A DNA stretch of 64,000 nt from NCBI RefSeq assembly GCF_019038595.1, contig NZ_JAHOPF010000001.1:434001-498000 (forward strand), given 5' to 3'. The position numbers were made by a program, and so were the translations under genes. Positions 17,133 to 25,119 of the stretch are shown here, piece by piece; positions within the stretch are counted from its first letter, which is position 1, and each line of letters opens with the position of its first letter. Under the pieces are notes generated by a model. That model was not told where the DNA came from, did no database searches, and saw only the letters and a list, made by a program, of their open reading frames with translations. The stretch comes from Kaistella soli (lineage in GTDB: Bacteria; Bacteroidota; Bacteroidia; Flavobacteriales; Weeksellaceae).

Positions 17133-18155
17133 ATGAAAATTAGAAACCTTATTGCTGTTTTGGCTTTCACCTTGCTTTTTTCCTGTAATAAAGACAAGGA
17201 AATTCTCAATACTTTAAATGAGTATAACACCACAATGGAAGCCAAAGGTTATCATTTTGGTGACGCTTTGGCACTTCCGAAAGAAGTTACTGATAATGCT
17301 GAAAGTATTTCGATCAGTTTTGGCGATAAAGAAACTTCCAGCCTTGTCGTAGACCCGAAATTTTTCACTTTGGGTGATAATGCGGTAACTTTTAATATCA
17401 AAAAGAAAAACGGAGAATTTCTTACTCAGGATGCTACCATCAATGTTTTTGCTAAAAACCCGGAAGCAAAACTCAGTTATGAGATTGTCAAAGACTATCC
17501 CCACGATCCGAAAAATTTCGTTCAGGGATTTCAGATTGAAGGAAATGTAATATATGAATCTGACGGTCAAAACGGCTCTTCGAGAATAATGAAGTATAAT
17601 CTGGGAACCACAACTCCTTTGGTTTCAACACCGCAGTCTGCAGAGATTTTTTCTGAAGGTGCAGCTATTGTTGGCGACAAAGTATATCAGTTGACCTGGA
17701 AGAATAAAAAAGGTTTTGTTTACAATAAAAGCGATTTAAGCCTCATCAGGGAATTTGCTTATCCAAATGTGATTGGCGAAGGTTGGGGTTTAACTTATGA
17801 CGGTAAAAACCTGATCCTTTCTGACGGAACCAAAAATATCTATTTTCTTGATGTGAATGATCCTTCAAAAATCGTCCGTTATATTTCGGTGGCAGGCAGT
17901 ACCGAGGCTTACGAGCAGCTTAATGAACTGGAATATCATAATGGGTTTATCTATGCCAACGTTTGGCAAAAACCGATTATCCTCAAAATAAATCCGGCAA
18001 ACGGCGAAGTGGTAGGAAAATTTGATTTCTCAGAAATTGCAAAACGTCACACGACAAATGAGGACGACGTTCTCAACGGAATCGCTTTCAAAGGCGACAA
18101 TATGTTGGTCACGGGAAAGAACTGGGACAAGATTTACGAAGTCGTAATCAAGTAA
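17133..18155 (+). CDS. Glutaminyl-peptide cyclotransferase, lipoprotein
   Basis: 340 residues. A lipoprotein signal ends in LLFSCNK, so the protein is anchored to a membrane on the periplasmic side. An N-terminal Ig-like stretch (to ~residue 110) is followed by a five-bladed beta-propeller of the plant-type glutamine cyclotransferase family (PF05096): PHDPKNFVQGFQIEGNVIYESDGQ, IFSEGAAIVGDKVYQLTWKNKKGFVYN, GWGLTYDGKNLILSDGTKNIYFLD and LNELEYHNGFIYANVW. The enzyme turns N-terminal Gln into pyroglutamate on exported proteins. Many T9SS/SPI-exported Bacteroidetes proteins start with Q after cleavage, which would provide substrates. Confidence 0.92.
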   Translation: MKIRNLIAVLAFTLLFSCNKDKEILNTLNEYNTTMEAKGYHFGDALALPKEVTDNAESISISFGDKETSSLVVDPKFFTLGDNAVTFNIKKKNGEFLTQDATINVFAKNPEAKLSYEIVKDYPHDPKNFVQGFQIEGNVIYESDGQNGSSRIMKYNLGTTTPLVSTPQSAEIFSEGAAIVGDKVYQLTWKNKKGFVYNKSDLSLIREFAYPNVIGEGWGLTYDGKNLILSDGTKNIYFLDVNDPSKIVRYISVAGSTEAYEQLNELEYHNGFIYANVWQKPIILKINPANGEVVGKFDFSEIAKRHTTNEDDVLNGIAFKGDNMLVTGKNWDKIYEVVIK

Positions 18156-18173
18156 AATTACTGACTGTATCTT

Positions 18174-18203
18174 AAAATGACGTTTTTATCGACGTCATTT
18201 TTT
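18174..18203 (+). terminator. Terminator of glutaminyl cyclase gene
   Basis: AAATGACGT (18175-18183) pairs perfectly with ACGTCATTT (18192-18200), followed by TTT that runs directly into the next promoter box. Confidence 0.8.
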
Positions 18204-18210
18204 ATATTTG
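18203..18210 (+). promoter_or_regulatory. -7 box for the 18226 gene
   Basis: TATATTTG, immediately after the previous terminator. Its last three bases are a TTG that could be mistaken for a start codon. Confidence 0.55.
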
Positions 18211-18225
18211 ATAAAATCATTCAGT

Positions 18226-19005
18226 TTGAAAATTATACCTTTCATATTCTTTTTTATCTGCTGCGGCTTTTCGGCTCAGCAAAATCTGCCTTTTGACTCT
18301 TTGCGATTAAAAGATGTGAAAGATTTATTTGCGGACGATTACGGAAATATTTATCTCTATAAAAGCAAAGATTTCAGTTTTACTAAATATGACTCGCTCG
18401 GGAAACAGAAAGGGAAACTGATGTTTGCACTTCCTTTTAAAATTCAGTCGGTGCAGAATCCTTTGAATATTCCTTCTTTTTCGGAAAATGCGCAGGAACT
18501 GAAATTATATGATCAGAATTTAAATGAAATTCAAACCGTAAATTTCCGTCAGAAATTTGGAATGATCAAAATGGCGTATGCTGAGGATCTACAGCAGATC
18601 TGGCTGCTGGATGAAAGCAGCAAACGTTTGATCCAGTATGCTTTCCGGGACGACAGAATTATCAATTCATATCCTTTTGATATTGATTTTGAGCATATCA
18701 TCGATCTTCTTGCTTATAACAATAAAGTATACGTTTTAACCAAAAATCATTTTTCTGGCTATAATTTCAAATCAGAAAAAATATTTGAGATTCCTTCCGA
18801 AAACGGAAAACGTCTCCGACGGGAGAACGACAATATTCTGGTTCTCAGCAAAAATGCGGTTAAAAAACTCGTCAGCAATTCACTGATTACTGTTTTCAAA
18901 GAAGAAAAAGCGCAAATTGTGGATAAAAACTCAGCTTCTAATTTTGTTATCAAAGACAACAAACTTTATCTTTACCCCATTCAAAAAGAGCCGGCAAAGA
19001 AGTAA
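18226..19005 (+). CDS. Secreted protein of unknown function, propeller-like
   Basis: 259 residues from a TTG at 18226, giving the signal peptide (M)KIIPFIFFFICCGFSAQ. The earlier TTG at 18208 lies inside the promoter box, and no in-frame ATG exists before residue ~70. The body shows repeated strand patterns such as FADDYGNIYLY, QQIWLLDESSKRLIQY and YNNKVYVLTKNHFSGYN, like the blades of a small NHL/beta-propeller-type protein, but I cannot assign a family. The deoxynucleoside-kinase gene follows after 63 bases. Likely periplasmic or lipid-attached. Confidence 0.68.
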   Translation: MKIIPFIFFFICCGFSAQQNLPFDSLRLKDVKDLFADDYGNIYLYKSKDFSFTKYDSLGKQKGKLMFALPFKIQSVQNPLNIPSFSENAQELKLYDQNLNEIQTVNFRQKFGMIKMAYAEDLQQIWLLDESSKRLIQYAFRDDRIINSYPFDIDFEHIIDLLAYNNKVYVLTKNHFSGYNFKSEKIFEIPSENGKRLRRENDNILVLSKNAVKKLVSNSLITVFKEEKAQIVDKNSASNFVIKDNKLYLYPIQKEPAKK

Positions 19006-19068
19006 AAATATTTCATTTTTATTATGCTTTACCGGCAAGTTTCACCGAACTTTTAAACAAATTTAGGA

Positions 19069-19683
19069 ATGCACATTGCGGTAACAGGAAATATCGGCGC
19101 GGGAAAAACTACATTAACAACGATGTTATCAAAACATTACGGTTGGGATGCGCAGTTCGAGGATGTAGATCATAACCCTTATCTGGAAGATTTTTATGCG
19201 GATATGAGCAAGTGGAGTTTTGCGCTGCAGATTTACTTTCTTGGAAGCCGTTTCCGACAGGTTAAAGAAATCCGCGACAGTGGCAAAAATATTATTCAGG
19301 ACCGAACGATCTATGAAGATGCCCACATTTTCGCTGAAAACCTTAATGATATGAGCCTTCTGACTGACCGTGACTTTAATAATTACTCTGCTGTGTTTGA
19401 TTTGATGAAAAGTTTCGTTTCGGCACCGGATTTGCTGATTTATCTGAAGTCGGATGTTCCCAATCTGGTAAAGAAAATTTACAAACGCGGACGCGACTAT
19501 GAAGCAACGATTTCCATTGAATATCTTTCCAAACTCAACCAGAAATATGAAAAGTGGATCTCGGGCTACAAAGAAGGAAAATTGCTGATTATTGAAGTTG
19601 ATGATTTGGATTTTGTGGAAAGACCTGAAGATTTCGGGTATATTTTGGAAAGAATAGAAACAGAATTGCACGGATTGTTTTAG
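19069..19683 (+). CDS. Deoxynucleoside kinase (dNK family)
   Basis: 204 residues. The P-loop GNIGAGKTT sits at residues 7-15. DRTIYEDAHIFAENL carries the DR(S/T) substrate-binding motif, and YKRGRDYEATISIEYL the arginine-rich lid. This is the dAK/dCK/dGK family that phosphorylates deoxynucleosides using ATP in nucleotide salvage. Base specificity cannot be read from sequence. It follows the unknown secreted-protein gene by 63 bases; the functional link is unclear. Confidence 0.92.
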   Translation: MHIAVTGNIGAGKTTLTTMLSKHYGWDAQFEDVDHNPYLEDFYADMSKWSFALQIYFLGSRFRQVKEIRDSGKNIIQDRTIYEDAHIFAENLNDMSLLTDRDFNNYSAVFDLMKSFVSAPDLLIYLKSDVPNLVKKIYKRGRDYEATISIEYLSKLNQKYEKWISGYKEGKLLIIEVDDLDFVERPEDFGYILERIETELHGLF

Positions 19684-19762
19684 ATTAATGTGAAATGTTA
19701 ATCTGAGCTTTGACAGCAGGTTTTCAGAAAATTAACATTATATCATTAAAAAACTAAACGTC

Positions 19763-20110
19763 ATGATAAAAGTTCTTTATAATCATTCGTGTTCAAAATC
19801 CCGTGCGATTTTAGAGCATCTGGACGAAAATAATGTTCCGTTTGAGATTATAGATTTTGTTGAAAATCCGCTCTCTGAAATGGAACTGAAAACGATTCTG
19901 AAAAAACTTAACACCGATGTTCACGGCCTGATCCGTAAAAGTGATCCTTTGTATAAAGAAAAATATGCAGATAAGGAACTGTCAGACGATGAATGGGTAA
20001 AGATATTGATTGAAAATCCATCATTAATTCAGCGGCCGATTCTCATCAAAGGGCATATTGCAATGATCGCAAGACCTGTTGAAAATGTAAAATTTTTTAT
20101 TGAAAATTAA
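19763..20110 (+). CDS. ArsC-like arsenate reductase (thioredoxin-fold)
   Basis: 115 residues, the length of glutaredoxin-linked ArsC/Spx/YfgD proteins. The N-terminal HSCSKSRAILEHLDE carries the single reactive Cys of the family with the C-x-x-S pattern, and RPILIKGHIAMIARP carries the conserved RP...R residues. In E. coli ArsC such a Cys reduces arsenate with glutathione/glutaredoxin. Without an arsenical operon here (no arsB or arsR), a more general redox role like YffB/YfgD is equally possible. Gene stands alone between a kinase and a convergent epimerase. Confidence 0.85.
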   Translation: MIKVLYNHSCSKSRAILEHLDENNVPFEIIDFVENPLSEMELKTILKKLNTDVHGLIRKSDPLYKEKYADKELSDDEWVKILIENPSLIQRPILIKGHIAMIARPVENVKFFIEN

Positions 20111-20121
20111 TAAATAGAAAT

Positions 20122-21015
20122 TTATTTTAAGCTTTCAAAAGCTTTTTCAAGTTTCGAATATTTAAAATCAAATCCCAGTGATTTGATTTTTTTATTGGAA
20201 GCGCGGGTTCCTTCAAGAATAATTGAACTCATTTCCCCAAAAATTAATTTCATAACGAAGCCGGGAACATTGATGGGAAGGAAAGACTTTCCGGAAATAT
20301 CGGCAAGCGTTTTCATAAACTTTTCATTGGTGGGGATTTCATCTGCAACTGCATTAAATTTTCCCTTTATCTGAGGGTTTTCAAGAGCAAAAACATACAT
20401 ATCGACCAGATCGTCAATGTGGATCCAGTTCATCCACTGTTTTCCCGAACCCACCGCAGAACCGATGTTGAAATCCACTGTCTTTTTCAACATCGGAAAT
20501 CCACCGCCATTTTTTGCCAAAACCATAGAAGTCCTTAAACACACGACTTTATCAGCTATATCAGAAAAACGATTGGCAGACTTCTCCCAGTCTTCACAAA
20601 GTTTTGCCAGAAAATCATGTTTGATAATTCCGGAGTTTTCGTCCAGAATTTGATCAGAAGTAAAAGTTCCGTAATAATTGATTCCTGAAGCGGAAATGAA
20701 GGATTTTAGATGAATGTTGTGTTTAACGCAATATTTTTTTAAAAGTTCGGCAGTATTAATCCTGCTGGCGAATAATTCCTTTTTATATTCATCTGTCCAT
20801 TTTTCACTGATGCTTGCACCGGCAAGATGAATGATAGAATCCAGATTTTCAAAGGCTTTTTCGTCAATAAACTGCTCGGCGATGTTCCACTGAAATTCAT
20901 CAGGTTTTACAGCATTGCTTCTGGTTAAGATCCGGACCGTATGATTTCTTTCTCTGAGTTTTTTCACTAAAGATTGCCCAATCAGCCCGTTTCCGCCTGT
21001 GATCAAAACATTCAT
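20122..21015 (-). CDS. TIGR01777 family NAD(P)-binding epimerase (YfcH type)
   Basis: 297 residues. N-terminal Rossmann motif GGNGLIGQSLVKKL, then IIHLAGASISEKWTDEYK, ISASGINYYGTFTSDQILDE and W-M-N-W-I-H-I-D-D-L-V-D are the signatures of the TIGR01777 SDR group (YfcH in E. coli). The usual extended-SDR catalytic Tyr and Lys are not at their normal places, as is typical of this group. Substrate unknown. The C-terminal DUF1731-like part (RASNKKIKSLGFDFKYSKLEKAFES) is present. It ends 11 bases from the convergent arsC-like gene. Confidence 0.92.
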   Translation of the reverse strand: MNVLITGGNGLIGQSLVKKLRERNHTVRILTRSNAVKPDEFQWNIAEQFIDEKAFENLDSIIHLAGASISEKWTDEYKKELFASRINTAELLKKYCVKHNIHLKSFISASGINYYGTFTSDQILDENSGIIKHDFLAKLCEDWEKSANRFSDIADKVVCLRTSMVLAKNGGGFPMLKKTVDFNIGSAVGSGKQWMNWIHIDDLVDMYVFALENPQIKGKFNAVADEIPTNEKFMKTLADISGKSFLPINVPGFVMKLIFGEMSSIILEGTRASNKKIKSLGFDFKYSKLEKAFESLK

Positions 21016-21036
21016 TTTTCTTCTGTTTTTCAGCTT

Positions 21037-21345
21037 TTAAAGCATCATTACGCCCTGGATCTTTCCTACCTCTTTGTAAATTTTAATAACCTGATCTGCG
21101 TCAAGCACAAAAGCGTTAATGCTGATGGAAGTATATTTTCCGTTTTTGCTTTCTTTGGTGTTCAGCGTGAACTTTATGTCATCAAAAACCCTGTAGATTT
21201 CGGTGTGTTTCGCTTCTTCGTTAGTAATGATGAATTTAAAAAGATAATCTTCCGGAAAATTGTGGGTAGCCTCCAGTTTTTCTTTCAGTGAGGCATAAAA
21301 TTCGTCCGGATTTAAATTGGTTTGGTTATCAATGATATTGACCAT
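21037..21345 (-). CDS. DUF493 family protein (YbeD-like)
   Basis: 102 residues. The pattern is that of DUF493/YbeD, a small ferredoxin-like (ACT-like) fold: NFPEDYLFKFIITN, then strands FTLNTKESKNGKYTSISINAFVLDADQVIKIYKEVGKIQGVMML with the terminal hydrophobic strand. YbeD sits near lipoate genes in E. coli, but no function is proven. Here it lies 21 bases after the stop of... rather upstream of the epimerase gene on the same strand, so the two may be co-transcribed. Confidence 0.88.
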   Translation of the reverse strand: MVNIIDNQTNLNPDEFYASLKEKLEATHNFPEDYLFKFIITNEEAKHTEIYRVFDDIKFTLNTKESKNGKYTSISINAFVLDADQVIKIYKEVGKIQGVMML

Positions 21346-21363
21346 TTCTTTTGTTTTAAGTGT

Positions 21364-21393
21364 TTAAAAAAAGTTTCCGACAAAGCGGAAACT
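21364..21393 (-). terminator. Terminator of DUF4197 gene
   Basis: Minus strand AGTTTCCG/CGGAAACT perfect 8-bp stem with a 6-base loop, then TTTTTTT. Confidence 0.88.
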
Positions 21394-21417
21394 CAAAATT
21401 AAAGATATTTTTTCAGA

Positions 21418-22101
21418 TTACTTCATGCCGCTCAAAGAATTCAGGATTGTTGCTGAATTCTGCTGCTCGTGGCTCTGAATAATATTGAAAAGACCGTTAA
21501 CCATTTGTTGAGAGGCAAACCTGCTGATTCCGCCAGTAATTGAACTGTTGGAGTTCTGTCCTCCAAAAATGGAACCCAAAATATTGGATCCTGCCAAAGC
21601 ACTGTTTAATGAACTTACAAGCCCGAACTCATTCAGTTTTGCATCTACCTTCGGTGCAATTGCAGCCATTAACTGTTCAGAAGTTCTTTCTTTGAGAATT
21701 TGAGTTGCAGCACCGGTTCCTCCCTGCGCGATTCTTGCCGCGTCCTCCGCAGTAAGACTGTTCACTGCATTCACCAGAATTGGCCGCGAAGTGTCTACGG
21801 TAAAAGCCGCAGCCTGCGCGATATATTCTTTTTCTTTTTGTACTAAATTGTTCAGACCCAGTTTCTGTAAAGTGCTGTTCACATCTTTTAGCTGCTGAGG
21901 AAGTGCAGCGTCAATAAGCTGATTGGCGAGAAAACTGTCTTTATTGCTGAAAATATTGAGTCCTTTTGTAATTCCTCCCAGAAGAATCTGTTTCAAAACT
22001 GCTAAACCTACACTGGATGTGGCCAAAGCCAGGCAGGATTGTGTAGTGGTTCCTAGGGTAGCAACAGCCATTGTTGCCACTAATATTGTATTTCTTCTCA
22101 T
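21418..22101 (-). CDS. DUF4197 family exported protein
   Basis: 227 residues. The N-terminus is a signal sequence with a Cys at residue 23 (TTTQSCLAL), possibly a lipoprotein site. The pattern DAALPQQLKDVNSTLQKLGL, PILVNAVNSLTAEDAARIAQGG.GAATQILKERTSEQL and AAIAPKVDAKLNEFGL is characteristic of DUF4197, a helical domain of unknown function common in Bacteroidetes and Proteobacteria. The tail is Asn/Ser/Gly-rich. Single-gene transcript with its own terminator. No enzymatic motif seen. Confidence 0.85.
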   Translation of the reverse strand: MRRNTILVATMAVATLGTTTQSCLALATSSVGLAVLKQILLGGITKGLNIFSNKDSFLANQLIDAALPQQLKDVNSTLQKLGLNNLVQKEKEYIAQAAAFTVDTSRPILVNAVNSLTAEDAARIAQGGTGAATQILKERTSEQLMAAIAPKVDAKLNEFGLVSSLNSALAGSNILGSIFGGQNSNSSITGGISRFASQQMVNGLFNIIQSHEQQNSATILNSLSGMK

Positions 22102-22177
22102 GCTGATTTTTTTTTGAAGTTAATGGGTATTGTTTCTCAAAAATTAAGCCAATTTTAAAAGACCCGAAATCAAGGGA

Positions 22178-22214
22178 TTAACATAATTTTAAATTAAAGT
22201 TAACATGATGTTAA
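22178..22214 (+). promoter_or_regulatory. Candidate operator of susCD: TTAACAT repeats
   Basis: TTAACAT occurs at 22178-22184 and again at 22200-22206, spaced 22 bases (two helical turns). The second copy is followed after one base by ATGTTAA (22208-22214), making a perfect 15-base palindrome. It lies right upstream of the -7 box of susC. A site for a dimeric activator or repressor is the natural reading; the regulator is not encoded nearby. Confidence 0.5.
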
Positions 22215-22224
22215 TTTTATTTTC

Positions 22225-22232
22225 TAACTTTG
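22225..22232 (+). promoter_or_regulatory. -7 box of susC
   Basis: TAACTTTG, full TAnnTTTG match, 58 bases before the ATG at 22291. The -33 area is occupied by the palindrome instead of a TTG, which suggests dependence on a bound regulator. Confidence 0.6.
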
Positions 22233-22290
22233 AGATAATAAAGCCGAAAAGTTAAATTATAACCCGGATTTTAAAAACAAAAACTACTAT

Positions 22291-25110
22291 ATGAAACACA
22301 TTAATTTAAAAGCACCTTGCTTGGTTGCTGCGTTATACTTCGGTATGAATGTCAGTGCGCAGGTCGTTTCACAGGACTCTTTAAAAGAACAGAAAATTGA
22401 AGAGGTGGTGATGATTGGTTATGGGAACCAAAAAAAGGAGAATGTCACCGGAAGTATTGGTTTAATTAGTGCAAAAGATTTGGCAGATAAGCCGAACCCT
22501 AATCCAATAAGTTCAATACAGGGTAAGGTTGCGGGTGTGCAAATCTTAAATTCCGGTGCGCCTGGAGGATCGCCGAGAGTGGATATACGGGGGATCAGTT
22601 CTATTTCCGGTAAAACGGTATTTATTGTAGACGGGATGATTACCAATGATATTTCGTTTCTGAATCCTCAGGATATTGAATCGATGAGTATTTTGAAAGA
22701 TCCTTCGAGTTTGGCAATTTTCGGTGCGCAGGCATCAAACGGTGCCGTCATTATTAAAACCAAATCAGGAAAAGGAAAGACTGTATTTAATTTCAACACT
22801 TATGTGGGGATAAAAACAGTAACGAATATTCCTAAAATGGTAAATTCTGATCAGTACGTTGAGCTGTATAATGAAAAGCTGAGAAACGATGGCGTGACGG
22901 ACCCAACTAAATTCTTGGACCGTTCTAAAATTGCAGCAGATACAGATTGGTTTAAAGAAGTTTTCAACCCCGGAATTATTAATTCAACTGATTTTTCTGC
23001 TGCCGGAAAACTGAAAGATTTAGGTTATTTTTTAAGTGTAGGATATTTAAATGATGGCGGAACTCTTGCTGCAGGACGTGGCGTGAATTCAGGAAATGAT
23101 TTCAGGAAATTTACAACAAGAGCGAACCTTACCTATAAAATTAACCCGAACATTACGGTAGGTAATAACTTCACATGGAGTCAAATCAATACCAATAACG
23201 CTAATAATCCATTGTTAACAGCATACGGAGCTCCACCGATTTATTATCCTATTAATCCGGCAACAGGGAATTACGATTATTTTTCTGTCGTATCGATAGC
23301 CAACCCACGCGCAACTTTGGATTTATTAAGATCTAAGAATGACGAAAACCGTATTTTAGAAAATGTTTGGGGAGAAGTTAAATTCCTGAAAGATTTTACC
23401 TTAAGAATCAGTTATGCTTTAGATCATAGAAATATTAATAAATATGACTACAACGCGATAAATAATTATAACCCTAACGGTACTCCAACGAGAGCGACTC
23501 TTGAAGATTTCGATCTTTTTTATAAAAGTTATGTTTGGGATAACACGCTTAAATGGAAAAAAACCATAAATAACCATAACTTAGAAATTCTGGGAGGTTT
23601 TTCCCGAACTGAGGACCATCATAACGGAGTTTACAGAAAATCATGGGACGTAAATTTTAACGGGAATGACAGTTCACTGGATGTGTTTTCGGGAGCAGAT
23701 TTGTTCGTTAGAGACAATATCCAATACGCCGGAAAATTAGATCCTTATAAAAACAGAATTGAATCACTTTTTGGCAGAATCAATTATGATTATGCAGGGA
23801 AATACTTATTAAATGCATCAGTGAGAAGAGATGGTGCTACAGGTTTTTCTTCCGATGACCGGTATAGAACCTTCCCCGCGGTAAGTGCAGGTTGGGTAAT
23901 ATCCAAAGAAAATTTCATGAGTCAACAGAATGTTTTTGATTTATTAAAATTGAGAGCAAGCTGGGGTAAACTTGGAAATCCGGAAGTGCCAAGAAAGTAT
24001 ACACTTACAACAACGGTTTTCAATGACGGAGCTTATTATGGCGGTGCCGGTTATAATGCGGAAACGATTACAGAAGTAATTGATCCAACGATCGGCTGGG
24101 AAACGACAGAAGGTAAAGATTTCGGAATTGAAATGGCTTTTCTGCAGAATAAATTAAAAATTGAAGCGACCTATTTTGACAAAGATTCCAAAGATATAGT
24201 GTACGCCATTAATCAGCCAGCGATTTCAGGAGCCAGCAACAACTCCAATTTTGTTACCAATGCTTACTCTTTTAATAACAAGGGTTTTGAAGGTTCTGTA
24301 AGTTTTGACAAAAACATCAGTGAAAAAGTGCGTTTTGGGTTGTATGGTAATATCACTACACTTAAAAACCAAATTACTGAGGTTTATGGAGGGTCTTTCA
24401 ATGAGCCGGGAGCCCATTTATTCGGGAATACATTAGTTAGATTGCAGCTTGGGCAGCCTGTGGGATCTTTCTATGGTTATCAAGTGGAAGGAATTTTCCA
24501 GAACCAGAACGAAGTAAATGCTGCTCCAACGCAAAACGGAAAAAAAGCGGGCGGATTCAGATTTGCTGATTTAGACGGCAATGGACTTATTGACGAAAGA
24601 GACAAAACATTCCTTGGAAGTCCAGTTCCTAAATTTACTTACGGATTTGGTTTTAATTTAAATGTTTCCGATTTCGATTTTGCGGTAGATTTCCAAGGAG
24701 TTTACGGTAATAAAATTTACAATTATAACCGCGAACAGCGTTTTAGTAACGAAAGCTGGGATCTGGATATGTATAATAACAGATGGCACGGAGAAGGAAC
24801 ATCAAATTCCTATGCGATGATCACCAACGACCAGGCTATTATTTTACCCAACAGTTTCTATGTAGAAGACGGAAGTTTCTTCAGAATCAGAAATATTCTA
24901 ATGGGATATAATTTCTCAAAAAATATTACCCAATCGATGAATATTGAAAAAATGAGGATTTATGTAAGCGCGCAGAATCCATTTACAAGTTTCAAATACC
25001 ACGGTTTTTCACCAGAAATTCTGAATACGGATAGAGTACAGATGGGAATTGATAATAATATCTATCCAATCGCAGCGATCTACACTTTTGGGATGACTTT
25101 AACTTTTTAA
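22291..25110 (+). CDS. SusC/RagA-type TonB-dependent outer-membrane transporter
   Basis: 939 residues. Signal peptide MKHINLKAPCLVAALYFGMNVSAQ, then almost at once the TonB-box/plug region (EEVVMIGYGNQKKENVTGSI) and plug motifs SIQGKVAGVQI, SPRVDIRGISS, VFIVDGM and SIEILKDPSS-like SMSILKDPSS. The 22-strand barrel fills the rest and ends in the aromatic ...YTFGMTLTF. The carboxypeptidase-like regulatory domain that most SusC proteins carry before the plug is absent. SusC imports oligosaccharides through the outer membrane with its SusD lid. Gene starts the glucan-utilization locus and precedes susD by nine bases. Confidence 0.95.
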   Translation: MKHINLKAPCLVAALYFGMNVSAQVVSQDSLKEQKIEEVVMIGYGNQKKENVTGSIGLISAKDLADKPNPNPISSIQGKVAGVQILNSGAPGGSPRVDIRGISSISGKTVFIVDGMITNDISFLNPQDIESMSILKDPSSLAIFGAQASNGAVIIKTKSGKGKTVFNFNTYVGIKTVTNIPKMVNSDQYVELYNEKLRNDGVTDPTKFLDRSKIAADTDWFKEVFNPGIINSTDFSAAGKLKDLGYFLSVGYLNDGGTLAAGRGVNSGNDFRKFTTRANLTYKINPNITVGNNFTWSQINTNNANNPLLTAYGAPPIYYPINPATGNYDYFSVVSIANPRATLDLLRSKNDENRILENVWGEVKFLKDFTLRISYALDHRNINKYDYNAINNYNPNGTPTRATLEDFDLFYKSYVWDNTLKWKKTINNHNLEILGGFSRTEDHHNGVYRKSWDVNFNGNDSSLDVFSGADLFVRDNIQYAGKLDPYKNRIESLFGRINYDYAGKYLLNASVRRDGATGFSSDDRYRTFPAVSAGWVISKENFMSQQNVFDLLKLRASWGKLGNPEVPRKYTLTTTVFNDGAYYGGAGYNAETITEVIDPTIGWETTEGKDFGIEMAFLQNKLKIEATYFDKDSKDIVYAINQPAISGASNNSNFVTNAYSFNNKGFEGSVSFDKNISEKVRFGLYGNITTLKNQITEVYGGSFNEPGAHLFGNTLVRLQLGQPVGSFYGYQVEGIFQNQNEVNAAPTQNGKKAGGFRFADLDGNGLIDERDKTFLGSPVPKFTYGFGFNLNVSDFDFAVDFQGVYGNKIYNYNREQRFSNESWDLDMYNNRWHGEGTSNSYAMITNDQAIILPNSFYVEDGSFFRIRNILMGYNFSKNITQSMNIEKMRIYVSAQNPFTSFKYHGFSPEILNTDRVQMGIDNNIYPIAAIYTFGMTLTF

Positions 25111-25119
25111 AATTGAATT

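Noticed and set aside
17015-17245. 77-residue N-terminal extension of the M1 peptidase
   Set aside because: It crosses the intergenic promoter region and would hide the signal peptide that begins at 17014.
19129-19671. 180-codon open frame antisense to the deoxynucleoside kinase
   Set aside because: No family resemblance, and the opposite strand encodes an intact P-loop kinase; a shadow of codon bias.
19763-20110. Arsenic resistance operon
   Set aside because: Only a single ArsC-like protein; no arsenite pump or ArsR nearby.
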